Assembly (NCBI GenBank): GCA_963728295.1
Contig: CAVSKB010000019.1
Location: 868,001-932,000, forward strand
Direction of reading: 5' to 3'
Source: DATJKD01 sp963728295
GTDB taxonomy: Bacteria; Pseudomonadota; Gammaproteobacteria; Steroidobacterales; Steroidobacteraceae
DNA length: 64,000 nucleotides
In this document: positions 53,859 through 63,609 of the stretch, in pieces
How positions within the stretch are numbered: the first letter of the stretch is position 1
How the letters are laid out: each line of letters opens with the position of its first letter
Program-made: the position numbers and the translations under genes
Notes under the pieces: model-generated
Database searches by the model: none
Seen by the model: the letters and a program-made list of their open reading frames with translations, nothing else
Told to the model about the DNA's origin: nothing

Positions 53859-55004
53859 TCAGAGTGAACGCGCGATGACTTCCTTGAGCACTTCGTTCGC
53901 ACCACCATAGATGCGCTGCACACGTGCGTCCACGTAGAGCTGCGAGATCGGGTACTCCTTCATGTACCCGTAGCCGCCGAAGATCTGAAGGCATTCGTCG
54001 GCGACCTTGCTCTGCAGGTCCGTGAGCCACCACTTCGCCATCGATGCGTCGACCGTATCGAGCCGGCCTTCCCTCAACTTCACGATGCAGGCGTCGATGA
54101 AAACGCGCGCCACGTGAACCAGGGTCTTGACCTCGGCCAGCGTGAAGCGCGTGTTCTGCATCTCGAGCAGCGCCTTGCCGAACGCCTTGCGATGCCGCGC
54201 ATAGTCGACGGTGAGCTCGAGCGCATACTCCATTGCGGCCACGCCGCCGATCGCCAGCAGCGTTCGCTCGTACGGCAGGTCATCCATGAGCTGCGCGAAC
54301 CCCTGGCCCTCGACGTCCCCGAGCAGGCAATCCGCCGGCACGCGCACGTCGTCGAAAAAAAGCTCGGCGGTGTCCCAGCCGTTCTGCCCGATCTTGTCGA
54401 GTACGCGCCCGACGCGATAGCCCGGCTGGTCGCGGGTCTCCACCATGATGATCGACATGCCCTTGGCCCGCTTGTCCGCATCGGTCTTGGCCACGACGGC
54501 GACCAACCCGGCGTGATAGCCGTTCGAGATGAAGGTCTTCGAACCCTTGATGACGTAGTGCCCATTGTCGCGGTGCGCGCGCGTCTTCACCGCCTGCAGA
54601 TCCGAGCCCGCGCCCGCCTCGGTCATCGCTATGGCGCCGACCAGCTCGCCCGTGGCCATGCGCGGCAGCCAGCGCTGCTTCTGTTCCTCGGTACCGTAGT
54701 TGAGCAGGTAGTGAGCGACGATGCTGTGCACCGAGTGACCGAGGCTCGTCACGCCGCGGCGACCGAGCTCCTCGACCACGATCGCCTCGTGACGCACGTC
54801 GCCGCCGACGCCGCCGTAGCGGTCGGGAATGTCCGTGCAGAGCAGTCCCACTTCCCCGGCCTTGTTCCACAGCTCGCGGTCGACGTGGTGCTGCTCGCGG
54901 AAGCGCGCATCGTGCGGCACGATCTCGCTCTCGACGAAGCGGCGGGCCGCGTCGCGGAACAGGTCCAGCTCGTCGTCCATCCATGGCGATCGATATGCGG
55001 CCAC
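53859..55004 (-). CDS. Acyl-CoA dehydrogenase, long-chain/isovaleryl-like
   Basis: A 381-residue FAD enzyme. FAD/substrate blocks: AIAMTEAGAGSDLQAVKT, GSKTFISNGYHAGLVAVV, and CLQIFGGYGYMKEYPI. The C-terminal loop reads IYGGANEVLKEVI, so the usual catalytic Glu of YEGT is Gly; LCAD and isovaleryl-CoA dehydrogenases have the base elsewhere, and the Glu in LPYERTLLAIGG fits. The electron acceptor would be ETF. It is encoded 9 nt after the aldehyde dehydrogenase, in the same direction, so the pair probably acts on one alcohol/aldehyde-derived acid pathway. Confidence 0.93.
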   Translation of the reverse strand: MAAYRSPWMDDELDLFRDAARRFVESEIVPHDARFREQHHVDRELWNKAGEVGLLCTDIPDRYGGVGGDVRHEAIVVEELGRRGVTSLGHSVHSIVAHYLLNYGTEEQKQRWLPRMATGELVGAIAMTEAGAGSDLQAVKTRAHRDNGHYVIKGSKTFISNGYHAGLVAVVAKTDADKRAKGMSIIMVETRDQPGYRVGRVLDKIGQNGWDTAELFFDDVRVPADCLLGDVEGQGFAQLMDDLPYERTLLAIGGVAAMEYALELTVDYARHRKAFGKALLEMQNTRFTLAEVKTLVHVARVFIDACIVKLREGRLDTVDASMAKWWLTDLQSKVADECLQIFGGYGYMKEYPISQLYVDARVQRIYGGANEVLKEVIARSL

Positions 55005-55013
55005 GCTGTCGCC

Positions 55014-56440
55014 TCAGCCGTAGCCCATGACGGCCTTGACCTCCAGGAACTCCTCCATGCCGAAGGCGCCCCATTCGCGGCCGAGACCGGACTGCTTGTA
55101 GCCGCCGAACGGCGCAGCGGTGTCGAGCCCCTGGCCGTTGAGATGGACGTTGCCGGCGCGGATACGGCGTGCAACCGCGCGCGCGTGGTCGAGGTCGCCC
55201 GATGACACGTATCCCGACAACCGTACGGCGTGTCGTTTGCGATGCGGATCGCCTCCTCCTCGTCGGTGTAGGGCAGGATGCAGAGCACGGGACCGAAGAT
55301 CTCTTCGCGCGCAACAGTCATGTTGTTGGTCACTCCGCTGAAGATCGTCGGACGCGTGTAGAACCCGCGTCGCAGCCCCTCCGGGCGTCCTGGACCGCCC
55401 GCGAGCACGCGGGCGCCCTCCTTGATCCCGGTCTCGATCAATCCCTGCACCCGGCGCCACTGCGCTCCGCTCGCCTGCGGACCCATGTTCGTGGCCGGAT
55501 CGAGCGGATCGCCCACCTTGACCTTGGCGAGCGCCGCAAGCGCGACCTGCTCGACCTCCGCCGTCCGCAGCGACGGCACCAGCATGCGCGACGGCGCGTT
55601 GCAGCTCTGCCCTGTGTTCAGCATCATCGATGCGACGCCGTGACCCACGGCCTTACGGAAGTCGGCATCGTCGAGCAGGATGTTGGGGGACTTGCCGCCA
55701 AGCTCGAGCGCGACTTTCTTGACCGTGTCCGCCGCCGCCTTGTCCACCAGGATTCCGGCGCGCGTCGAGCCTGTGAACGAGATCATATCGATGCCGGGAT
55801 GCGCGGCGAGCGCCGCACCGACCGTGGGTCCGTCGCCGTTCACGAGATTGAACACGCCCTTCGGCACGCCCGCCTCGTGCATGATTTCGGCGATCACCTG
55901 CGCCGACAACGGCGCCATTTCGCTCGGCTTCAGCACCATGGTGCAGCCGGCCGCGAGCGCGGGCGCGACCTTGCAGGCGATCTGGTTCGCTGGCCAGTTC
56001 CAGGGCGTGATCATGCCGACCACGCCGATGGGCTCGCGCACGATCCGGGTGGCGCCCTGGGCACGTTCGAACTCGAACGTCTCCAGCACGTCCATCGCTA
56101 CCTTGAAATGACCGATCGCCGAAGGCGCCTGCATCGGACGCGACACCGTCGCAAGCGGTGCGCCCATCTCATCGGTGATCGCCTGCGCCAGGTCGTCCAT
56201 CCGGCGCTTGCAGACATCGACTATTCGCCCGAGCAAGGCGATCCGCTCTTCACGGCTGGTCCGCGACCAGCCATCGAACGCCCGTCGTGCCGCTGCAATC
56301 GCGCGATCGACGTCGATGCGATCTCCGAGCGAGATCACCGCGACCACCGCCTCCGTCGCGGGATTGACAACTTCGAACGATCTCGGCGCCGCAGGGTCTA
56401 TCCACGCGCCGTCGATATAGAACCTGCGATACTCACGCAT
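55014..56440 (-). CDS. Aldehyde dehydrogenase (frameshifted)
   Basis: A 475-residue NAD(P)-dependent ALDH. Conserved blocks: MITPWNWPANQIACKVAPALAAG (as MITPWNWPANQIACKVA), KPSEMAPLSA, FTGSTRAGI, catalytic Glu in VALELGGKSPNI, catalytic Cys in NTGQSCNAPSR, and EEIFGPVLCILPY. The frame shifts near 55220, where one base seems missing between NDTPYG and LSGYVSS; the C-terminal FGGYKQSGLGREWG is intact. Start ATG 56440 is chosen with MREYRRFYIDG. It lies directly upstream of the acyl-CoA dehydrogenase. Confidence 0.93.
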
Positions 56441-56497
56441 GCCGCACGACCCCTCCGGCATCGACCGGATAGCCGACGAGAATAGCGCATCGCCCGC

Positions 56498-58111
56498 ATG
56501 AATCCAGCAGCCGCCTCCACGCTCGCACGATCGGTGGCCACCGTGGGCCTGGCGCTGCCGGGCGTGGTGGTGGCGGTCACTCCTTGCGACGTGCTGCTGA
56601 CCGCGCAGGTCGACGCCTCGCAGGTCCTGTCCAGCATCGCCGTCGAGGAGCGCGACGAACTGCCGGCGCACTGCCGGGTGCGCGGAGTGATTGTCCCGGC
56701 GATCAACTTCGAGCTCCGGCTGCCGATCGAAGACTGGAACGGGAAGTTCTACATGGTCGGATGCAACGGATTCTGCGGGCGGCTCGAGGTCGAGCGCTCG
56801 GGTTTCACCAATTCGATGAATCACGGGCTCGAGCGCGGCTACGCGGCAGCGACCATGGACGGCGGTCACTGGGGCAGCGCGATAACGGACGGTCGCTGGG
56901 CGCAGAACGATCGTATCGCGGAGACGGACTGGGCGTGGCGCGCCGTGACCGAGACCGCACGCGTGGCGAAGGCTCTTCTGCAGGCGTATTACGGCCGGCC
57001 GCAGTCGCACGCGTACTTCGCAGGCTGCTCCAACGGCGGTCGCATGGCGTTGATGGAGGCGCAGCGCTTCCCGGCCGACTTCGACGGCATCATCGCCGGC
57101 GCGCCGGCGCTCGATTACACGGGCCTCGTCGCTACGCATTCTGCCTGGGTCACACAGGCCAATCGGCGGGACGACGGCGGCGAAATCCTTGCGCGCGGCA
57201 AGGTTGCAGCGATCGGGGCCGCCGTGCTCGAGGCCTGCGATTCACTCGACGGCGCGAACGATGGGCTGATCGACGATCCCCGGCGCTGCGACTGGCAGCC
57301 AGCGGCGCTCGCCTGCGCCACCGAAAAAAATGGCTCGGGGTCAACTGCCGACCCGAGTGGCCGTGTCAAATCCGGGGCCGAACCGGGTTCCACGTGTCTC
57401 GAGCCCGACGAAGTCGCGGTGCTCGAGAAATGGTACGGCGGCGCGCGCGACTCGCAGGGCTCGCAGCTGTATCCAGGCGGCGTGCCGCGTGGCTCGGAGC
57501 CGTATTGGCCGACATGGCTCACGGGTGCGCCGGGCACGCGCAATCCGCCGCTGATGCCGCTCTTCGCACGCGACTTTCTGCGCTACATGGCCTTCGCACA
57601 CGATCCCGGCGAGAGCTACGACACGCGTGACTTCGACTTCGATCGCGACCCGGCTTCGCTTGCGCACATGGCCGAGCTCTACGATGCGGAGCAGGCGGAT
57701 CTCGGCGAGTTCCAGGCTCGCGGCGGCAAGCTGATCGTTTACCAGGGCTGGTCGGACCCGGTCGTGACGCCGTTGCGTACGGTCGAGTACTTCGAGGCCG
57801 TGCGGGCTGCGAACGGCGGCCCGGAGGCGACGTCGAGATTTGCGCGTCTCTTCATGCTGCCGGGATTCGATCATTGCGGAGCGCAGGGTGGCCCGGGGGC
57901 GAACGACGCCGGCTTCGATCCGCTGCCGGCACTCGAAGACTGGGTCGAACGGGGAATCGCCCCGGAATCGATCTCTGCCCAGCGCCGCGACGCGGAGGGC
58001 GCGATCCAGTGGACGCGGCCCGTCTGCGACTACCCCCGCGTCGCGGCGCCCCAACCCGCGGAAGACACGAGCAAGCCCCATAACTTCCTGTGCCGGGCGT
58101 CCACGGACTGA
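56498..58111 (+). CDS. Tannase/feruloyl esterase family protein
   Basis: A 537-residue exported esterase. The nucleophile elbow is GCSNGGRMALMEAQ; the acid is in YQGWSDPVVTP and the His in LPGFDHCGAQGG. Cys residues next to Ser and His form the CS-D-HC disulfide typical of tannase-family enzymes. FYMVGCNGFCGRL and MDGGHWGSAI are family blocks. It hydrolyses phenolic or other aromatic esters. The signal at the N-terminus is modest (SVATVGLALPGVVVAV). It is divergent from the ALDH gene and 4 nt from the ABC gene. Confidence 0.9.
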   Translation: MNPAAASTLARSVATVGLALPGVVVAVTPCDVLLTAQVDASQVLSSIAVEERDELPAHCRVRGVIVPAINFELRLPIEDWNGKFYMVGCNGFCGRLEVERSGFTNSMNHGLERGYAAATMDGGHWGSAITDGRWAQNDRIAETDWAWRAVTETARVAKALLQAYYGRPQSHAYFAGCSNGGRMALMEAQRFPADFDGIIAGAPALDYTGLVATHSAWVTQANRRDDGGEILARGKVAAIGAAVLEACDSLDGANDGLIDDPRRCDWQPAALACATEKNGSGSTADPSGRVKSGAEPGSTCLEPDEVAVLEKWYGGARDSQGSQLYPGGVPRGSEPYWPTWLTGAPGTRNPPLMPLFARDFLRYMAFAHDPGESYDTRDFDFDRDPASLAHMAELYDAEQADLGEFQARGGKLIVYQGWSDPVVTPLRTVEYFEAVRAANGGPEATSRFARLFMLPGFDHCGAQGGPGANDAGFDPLPALEDWVERGIAPESISAQRRDAEGAIQWTRPVCDYPRVAAPQPAEDTSKPHNFLCRASTD

Positions 58112-58115
58112 CGGC

Positions 58116-59915
58116 ATGGCGGATCTCAGCATTCCTGATCGCCCGAAGGCGCGTTCGCTCAAGCCGCTGCGCGCGCTATGGCCGTATCTGAGACCCTATC
58201 GGGTCACGATCTGCCTCGCGCTGCTCGCGTTGCTCACGGCGTCGGCCGCAATGCTGGCGCTGCCGGTCGCCCTCCGATACCTGATCGACGAGGGAATGAG
58301 CACCGGGAGCACCGAAACGGTCAACCGGTACTTCGTCGCGTTTCTTGCTGCTGCCGGCGCCTTCGGCGTGTTCGCGGCGCTGCGTTTCTATCTCGTGACC
58401 TGGCTCGGCGAACGCGTCATCGCCGACCTGCGCTCCGACGTCTACTCGCGCGTCATACGCATGGACCCGACGTTCTTCGAAGTCACGCGCACCGGCGAGG
58501 TGCTTTCGCGGCTCACCGCCGACACGACACTGGTGCAGTCCATCGCGGGAGTGAATCTCTCGATCACGCTCCGCTCGACCATCACGATCCTCGGCAGCCT
58601 GGTGATGCTCGCGATCACCAGCCTGAAGCTGACCGGGCTCATCATCGTGCTGATCCCGATCATCCTCGGGCCGCTCGTCACGCTCGGACGGAGCGTCCGC
58701 CGACTGTCGCGCACCTCGCAGGACCGGATCGCGGACACCAGCGGGCTCGCGGGCGAAACGCTCAACGCGATCCAGACCGTGCAAGCCTTTACGCTGGAGG
58801 ATGTGAACGCCCGTCGATTTGGTCTGGCAGTAGAGGACTCCTTCCGTGCCGCCGTGCGGCGGACGCGGGTGCGGGCGATGCTCACCGCCGCCGCCACCGC
58901 GCTCGCTTTTGGCGGCGTGACCTGGGTGCTCTGGGTGGGCGCACACTCGGTGCTGCGTGGCGAGATGAGCGCCGGCCAGCTGAGCCAGTTTCTGATGTAT
59001 GCCGTGTTCGTCGCCGTTTCCGCCGCGTCACTCTCCGAGATGTGGGGCGAGATCCAGCGCGCCGCCGGCGCGATGGAGCGGCTGATCGAGTTGCGCAACG
59101 CCTCCCCCGCGATCGTTGCTCCGGCGAATCCGGTGCGCCTGCCGGAACCCGGGCGGGGCGCCATACGCTTCGAACAGGTCTCGTTCCGCTACCCGTCGCG
59201 TCCCGAGACGGCAGCGCTGGAGAATTTCGATCTCTCGATTGCGCCCGGCGAGACAGTTGCCTTCGTCGGGCCGTCGGGCGCCGGCAAGAGCACGACCTTC
59301 CAGCTTTTACTGCGTTTCTACGACCCAGCAGCGGGCCGCGTGCTCATCGACGGTGTCGACATCTCGCTCGTCGACCCGCGCGCGCTGCGTGAGCGGATCG
59401 GACTCGTTCCGCAGGAGACGATGCTGTTCGCCGCCAGCGCACGGGAAAACATCCGCTATGGACGCCCGGGCGCTACCGATGCGGAGGTCGAGACGGCCGC
59501 GGTCGCTGCAGCCGCCGACGAGTTCATCCGCAGGCTCCCCGACGGCTACGACACTTTCCTGGGCGAGCGTGGGGCGCGACTCTCCGGAGGTCAGCGCCAG
59601 CGGATCGCGATTGCCCGCGCGATCCTGCGCGACCCGCCCATCCTGCTGCTGGACGAGGCGACGAGCGCGCTCGACGCCGAGAGCGAGCGACTGGTCCAGC
59701 AGGCGCTTGAGCGGTTGGTGCGCGACCGCACTACCATCGTCATCGCGCATCGCCTTGCGACAGTGCTCAAGGCCGACCGTATCGTGGTCATGGACCATGG
59801 ACGCATCGTCGCAGCCGGCTCGCACGCCGAGCTGGTGCGCGGCAACGCACTCTACGCGCGGCTGGCCGCCCTGCAGTTCACCGATGGCCTCGCCGAAGCC
59901 GCGCCCGCCGCATGA
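58116..59915 (+). CDS. ABC-type multidrug/lipid exporter, fused membrane and ATPase domains
   Basis: A 599-residue half-transporter. Residues 1-320 hold six membrane helices (ICLALLALLTASAAMLALPVA and others). The ATPase domain has Walker A GPSGAGKST (about 385), LSGGQRQRIAIARAIL (about 489), Walker B PILLLDEATSALD (about 509) and H-loop IAHRLATVLKADRIVVMDHGRI. The family includes MsbA and BmrA. The substrate is unknown. It starts 4 nt after the esterase and is followed by a GNAT gene. Confidence 0.95.
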   Translation: MADLSIPDRPKARSLKPLRALWPYLRPYRVTICLALLALLTASAAMLALPVALRYLIDEGMSTGSTETVNRYFVAFLAAAGAFGVFAALRFYLVTWLGERVIADLRSDVYSRVIRMDPTFFEVTRTGEVLSRLTADTTLVQSIAGVNLSITLRSTITILGSLVMLAITSLKLTGLIIVLIPIILGPLVTLGRSVRRLSRTSQDRIADTSGLAGETLNAIQTVQAFTLEDVNARRFGLAVEDSFRAAVRRTRVRAMLTAAATALAFGGVTWVLWVGAHSVLRGEMSAGQLSQFLMYAVFVAVSAASLSEMWGEIQRAAGAMERLIELRNASPAIVAPANPVRLPEPGRGAIRFEQVSFRYPSRPETAALENFDLSIAPGETVAFVGPSGAGKSTTFQLLLRFYDPAAGRVLIDGVDISLVDPRALRERIGLVPQETMLFAASARENIRYGRPGATDAEVETAAVAAAADEFIRRLPDGYDTFLGERGARLSGGQRQRIAIARAILRDPPILLLDEATSALDAESERLVQQALERLVRDRTTIVIAHRLATVLKADRIVVMDHGRIVAAGSHAELVRGNALYARLAALQFTDGLAEAAPAA

Positions 59916-59925
59916 GCGCGCCAGC

Positions 59926-60627
59926 ATGAGTGGCGAACTACCGATCGGCCCCGCTGTCCCCGGCTGGATCCCTTGCCAGCGTCCGCCGCGGGCGGTGATG
60001 CAGGGGAAATTCTGCCGGGTCGAGCCGCTGTCGCCCGACCGTCATGCGGACTCGCTCTTCGACGCGAACGCGCTCGACCGCGAGGAGCGCATGTGGACCT
60101 ACCTGTTCGCGGGCCCGTATCGCACGCGCGCCGAGTATCACTTGTACCTGGAGAAGTGCTCGGTGAGCGAGGACCCGCTCTTCTTTGCGATCGTCGATGC
60201 GCGTCTCGAGCGCGCGACGGGTCTCGGATCGTACCTGCGCATCGAACCCGCCCACGGAGTCATCGAGGTCGGGCATCTCGCCTTCTCGCCGCTGCTGCAG
60301 CGCACCGCGGCGGCGACCGAGGCCATGTATCTGATGATGCGCCGGGCCTTCGAGCTCGGCTACCGGCGTTACGAGTGGAAGTGCGACGCGTTGAATGCTG
60401 CTTCGCGCCGCGCGGCCGAGCGCCTCGGATTCAGCTTCGAAGGTATCTTTCGCCAGGCCGCCGTCTACAAGGGCCGCAACCGGGACACCGCCTGGTACGC
60501 GATCATCGACCGCGACTGGCCAGCGGTCGATGCAGAATTCCGCCGCTGGCTCGCGCCGGATAACTTCGATTCGAAGGGCGTGCAGCGCACGCCGCTTCAG
60601 AATGGCGCGCCGAACACGAGCCGGTAG
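59926..60627 (+). CDS. GNAT-family N-acetyltransferase, RimJ/RimL-like
   Basis: A 233-residue acetyltransferase. Motifs: GKFCRVEPLSPDRHADSL, LFFAIVDARLERATGLGSYL, EVGHLAFSPLLQRTAAATEAM (acetyl-CoA binding) and KCDALNAASRRAAERLGFSFEG. The long form with W(T)YLF...F and R-x-AA end resembles yeast YokL-type GNAT proteins. The substrate is not known. Its last 31 bp overlap the convergent outer-membrane gene. Confidence 0.9.
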   Translation: MSGELPIGPAVPGWIPCQRPPRAVMQGKFCRVEPLSPDRHADSLFDANALDREERMWTYLFAGPYRTRAEYHLYLEKCSVSEDPLFFAIVDARLERATGLGSYLRIEPAHGVIEVGHLAFSPLLQRTAAATEAMYLMMRRAFELGYRRYEWKCDALNAASRRAAERLGFSFEGIFRQAAVYKGRNRDTAWYAIIDRDWPAVDAEFRRWLAPDNFDSKGVQRTPLQNGAPNTSR

Positions 60628-61424
60628 ACCGAAAGACCGTCGCCGAATCGATAACCGAGCCCGATGCGCGGCAGCGGTACGCGCCACAGCCGGATCGGCT
60701 CGGTGGCTCCGAAGGTGACACCGACCTCGAGCTGCGCATCGCGTTCCTCGCCCTCCTCGCCGTTCAAGGGGCTCTCCGGAGAGTCCAGGAACACGTCGCC
60801 GAAGCCGTACACGAGGTAGTCCGCGCGCCGGCCATTGCCGGCCACGTCGAAAGGACGCCGGGCCGTCACGCCGAGACGCAGGCGCGTGAAATCGTCGGTG
60901 CGATCGAGCGAGCGCTGCTCGACGCCCGCGTAGAGCAGCTCGTCGTAGAGCTCCCAGTCCGTGGCGCCGTGTGTCAGGTCGTAGAGGCTGCGCAGACCGG
61001 CGGCGTAGATGCGCTGATCGAGATCGCTGGTGCGATCGCTTGCGATACCCGCCTCGACGAAAGGCTCCAGCCGCCAGCGTGGCGAGATCCTCACTTCGAG
61101 CGTCAGACCCGGCACGATACTCAGCGAATCGACGGTGTCGGGGAGGCCGGTGTGGACGACGTCCACCGCCTCGAAGTCGAGGAAGCCAAGCGTCACCGGC
61201 AACGTCAATTTCGCGCGGACCCGCGCGTCGGTGTCTTGATCGAACTTGTAACCGAACGGGAGCCGGTACACCTGCAGCGTCCTTCCGGACATCGTATAGA
61301 CACCCGAGCCGAGCTGGTTCGCGAATCCGAAATCGATGAAGGCCTGCTCAGAGCGAGTGAGAGGAGTCTGCGCCTGGGCGGCGGCGCCAGCACAGGTGAG
61401 CAGGCAGGCCAGTGCGATTCGCAT
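60597..61424 (-). CDS. Outer-membrane beta-barrel protein (solitary autotransporter-barrel type)
   Basis: A 275-residue exported protein: signal MRIALACLLTCAGAAAQA, then repeated amphipathic strands (SGRTLQVYRLPFGYKFD, AKLTLPVTLGFLDFEAVDVV, LEVRISPRWRLEPFVEAGIA) and a terminal aromatic (LVFGAPF), as in outer-membrane barrels. It resembles solitary OM autotransporter beta-barrel domains. Starting at 61424 removes a nonconserved segment. The 3' end overlaps the GNAT gene by 31 bp. Confidence 0.75.
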   Translation of the reverse strand: MRIALACLLTCAGAAAQAQTPLTRSEQAFIDFGFANQLGSGVYTMSGRTLQVYRLPFGYKFDQDTDARVRAKLTLPVTLGFLDFEAVDVVHTGLPDTVDSLSIVPGLTLEVRISPRWRLEPFVEAGIASDRTSDLDQRIYAAGLRSLYDLTHGATDWELYDELLYAGVEQRSLDRTDDFTRLRLGVTARRPFDVAGNGRRADYLVYGFGDVFLDSPESPLNGEEGEERDAQLEVGVTFGATEPIRLWRVPLPRIGLGYRFGDGLSVYRLVFGAPF

Positions 61425-61520
61425 GCGTGCGTGCGAGCCTACACGAACCGGCAAACCGGACGCTTGCCGCGACGCGTCGCGACCGCTTAGGCTGGCGGCC
61501 CCCTGCGGAGGATCGACCGG

Positions 61521-62948
61521 ATGAGGCAGCAGCGATGCTCATGGCTACGTCCCGCGGTGGCCGTCGTCGCGACGGTCTGCGCCCTGACGAGCGCAGCGCA
61601 CGCAGCAGACGACGGCGAGGCCGCGTTCCGCGAGCTGTATCGCGAGCTGGTGGAAATCAACACCACTCTCTCCGAGGGCAGCTGCACAGCGGCGGCGGAA
61701 GCGATGGCCGCCCGCCTGCGGGCGGCGGGCTTCCCGGCGGGCGACGTCGAAGTGCTCGTGCCCGCCGAGCAGCCGAAGGACGGCAATCTTGTGGCGAGGC
61801 TCGAGGGGCGGGAACCGGCGCTCGAGCCGATTCTCCTGCTCGCGCATATCGACGTCGTCGAGGCGAAGCGAGCTGACTGGGAACGCGACCCGTTCAAGCT
61901 CGTCGAGGAGAACGGCTTCTTCTATGCGCGTGGGGCGAGCGACGACAAGGCGATGGCCGCGATCTTCACCGACAGCCTGATCCGCTACCGGAAGGAGGGT
62001 CACAGGCCTCGCCGCCCCATCACGCTCGCCCTTACCTGCGGTGAGGAGACTTCGAGCATCCACAACGGTGTGGTCTGGTTGCTAAAGAACCGTCCGGAGT
62101 TGCTGCGTGCGAAGTTCGCGCTCAACGAGGGCGCAAGCGGTCTGCTCGACGCCAACGAGCGTCCCGTCTCGCTCGACATCCAGGCAGGCGAGAAGGTGTA
62201 CCAGGATTTCACGCTGGAGAGCTCGAACGTGGGCGGACACAGCGCGCGGCCCGTGCGCGCAAACGCGATCAACCAGCTTGCGGCCGCGCTGCTTCGGATT
62301 GCCTCATACCAGTTTCCCATCGAGCTGAACGCAACGACCCGCGCGTACTTCGAGCACCAGGCAGCAATTGCGCCGCCGGAGGTCGCCGCCGACGTCCGCG
62401 CGATCCTTGCCGAGCCGCCGTCGGCCGAAGCCGCGGAGCGGATCTGGTCGAGCAATCCGAGCTGGAACGGCATGCTGCGCACCACCTGCGTCGCGACCAT
62501 GATCGAGGGCGGGCACGCGGAGAACGCGCTTCCGCAGCGCGCGAAGGCGAACGTCAACTGCCGCATCCTGCCGGCCACGACGATCGAAGCTGTGGAGGAG
62601 CAGCTCAGACGACTCGTCGCGGACGACGGGATAAAGATCTCCATCCGCGATCGCGGAATTACGGCCCCCGTCCCGCCGCTGACGCCGCAGGTGCTGGAGC
62701 CCGCGCGGCACGTGGCCGCGCAGATCTGGCCCGGTGTCCCGCTCGTCCCGACCATGACACCGGGCGCAACGGACGGCCGGCTGCTCAATTCGGCTGGAAT
62801 ACCCACCTACGGGCTCTCGGGCATGTTTCACGACGCTGAAGGCAGCCGGGCGCACGGTCTGAACGAGCGGATACGCGTCAAGTCGCTGCTCGAGGGGCGA
62901 CGCTTCCTGCACGAGGTCGTGAAGCTGTACGCCGACGCGCCCGACTGA
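61521..62948 (+). CDS. Exported M20-family metallopeptidase
   Basis: A 475-residue zinc peptidase with a signal peptide (AVAVVATVCALTSAAHA). Metal/catalytic motifs: LLLAHIDVVEAKRADW, ARGASDDKAMAAIFTD, ALTCGEETSSIHNG, and VGGHSARPVRANAI. GAGE-like NEGASGLL and TMTPGATDGRLLNSAG complete the site. It cleaves N-terminal residues of peptides in the periplasm. It differs from the M20D amidohydrolase at 23879 by subfamily. Confidence 0.93.
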   Translation: MRQQRCSWLRPAVAVVATVCALTSAAHAADDGEAAFRELYRELVEINTTLSEGSCTAAAEAMAARLRAAGFPAGDVEVLVPAEQPKDGNLVARLEGREPALEPILLLAHIDVVEAKRADWERDPFKLVEENGFFYARGASDDKAMAAIFTDSLIRYRKEGHRPRRPITLALTCGEETSSIHNGVVWLLKNRPELLRAKFALNEGASGLLDANERPVSLDIQAGEKVYQDFTLESSNVGGHSARPVRANAINQLAAALLRIASYQFPIELNATTRAYFEHQAAIAPPEVAADVRAILAEPPSAEAAERIWSSNPSWNGMLRTTCVATMIEGGHAENALPQRAKANVNCRILPATTIEAVEEQLRRLVADDGIKISIRDRGITAPVPPLTPQVLEPARHVAAQIWPGVPLVPTMTPGATDGRLLNSAGIPTYGLSGMFHDAEGSRAHGLNERIRVKSLLEGRRFLHEVVKLYADAPD

Positions 62949-63007
62949 ACGGTGAGCCGCGCCTGGGTCTCAATCGGATCGTCAGGCTGATCGCTTGCTG
63001 CAGCGGT

Positions 63008-63370
63008 TCAGACGGCCTTGACGGGCGAGTCGACCGTGCGCTCGTTGCGCACGTTGCCGGTGTTGAGCGTGCTCACCGGCTCGAACAGGAGAACGTGCAC
63101 CTCCTCGTCAGCCACCGGCAGGTGATCGACACCCCGCGGCACGATCAGGAACTCGCCCGGTGCGAGCACGATCTCGCGGTCGCGCAGACGCATGCGGAGC
63201 CGCCCCTGGACCACGAGGAAGAGCTCATCCTCTTCCTCGTGGTGATGCCATACGAACTCACCCTTGAGCTTGACGAGCTTGACGTGCTGGCCGTTGAGCT
63301 CGCCGACGATCCGCGGGCTCCACGCTTCCGAAAAACGCGCGAGCTGGTCTGCGATGTTGACCTTTTGCAC
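63008..63370 (-). CDS. Small cupin protein
   Basis: A 120-residue single cupin. Motif 1: EFVWHHHEEEDELFLVVQGR; motif 2: LAPGEFLIVPRGVDHLPVA. The HHHEEEDE segment should bind metal. It starts with GTG at 63370, with GAGGGG about 7 nt upstream, and follows a small membrane-peptide ORF by 22 nt on the same strand. Function unknown. Confidence 0.88.
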   Translation of the reverse strand: MQKVNIADQLARFSEAWSPRIVGELNGQHVKLVKLKGEFVWHHHEEEDELFLVVQGRLRMRLRDREIVLAPGEFLIVPRGVDHLPVADEEVHVLLFEPVSTLNTGNVRNERTVDSPVKAV

Positions 63371-63392
63371 GGTCGTCCCCTCAGTCAGTTCG

Positions 63393-63470
63393 TCATGGCC
63401 GGTTGGCCTGGAACGTGTTCAGGATCCAGAGCGCAACCGCAGCGAACAATTGTATTGCAGCGAATTCCAT
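63393..63470 (-). CDS. Small membrane peptide of 25 residues
   Basis: ATG 63470 is preceded by a perfect AGGAGG with 7-nt spacing. It encodes MEFAAIQLFAAVALWILNTF followed by QANRP and TGA at 63393. Most of it is one hydrophobic helix. The next gene, a cupin, begins 22 nt later, so the two may form an operon. No homologue was recalled; the strong ribosome site and the clear hydrophobic pattern are the only evidence. Confidence 0.5.
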   Translation of the reverse strand: MEFAAIQLFAAVALWILNTFQANRP

Positions 63471-63609
63471 GTCGGGTCCTCCTGTGTGCGCCACCATGGC
63501 ACGTGGCGAATCATCCGCCCGCTGTGTTGCTGCGCTGCGTCAAGTGACTGACGATGCAATGACTGGTGCATCACGAAACGGTCACAGGTATGGTCCATCG
63601 GTGATCACG

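Noticed and set aside
56498..57139. Minus-strand extension of the ALDH frame into the tannase gene
   Set aside because: The region is antisense to the esterase start and has no ALDH homology; conserved ALDH sequence begins at 56440.
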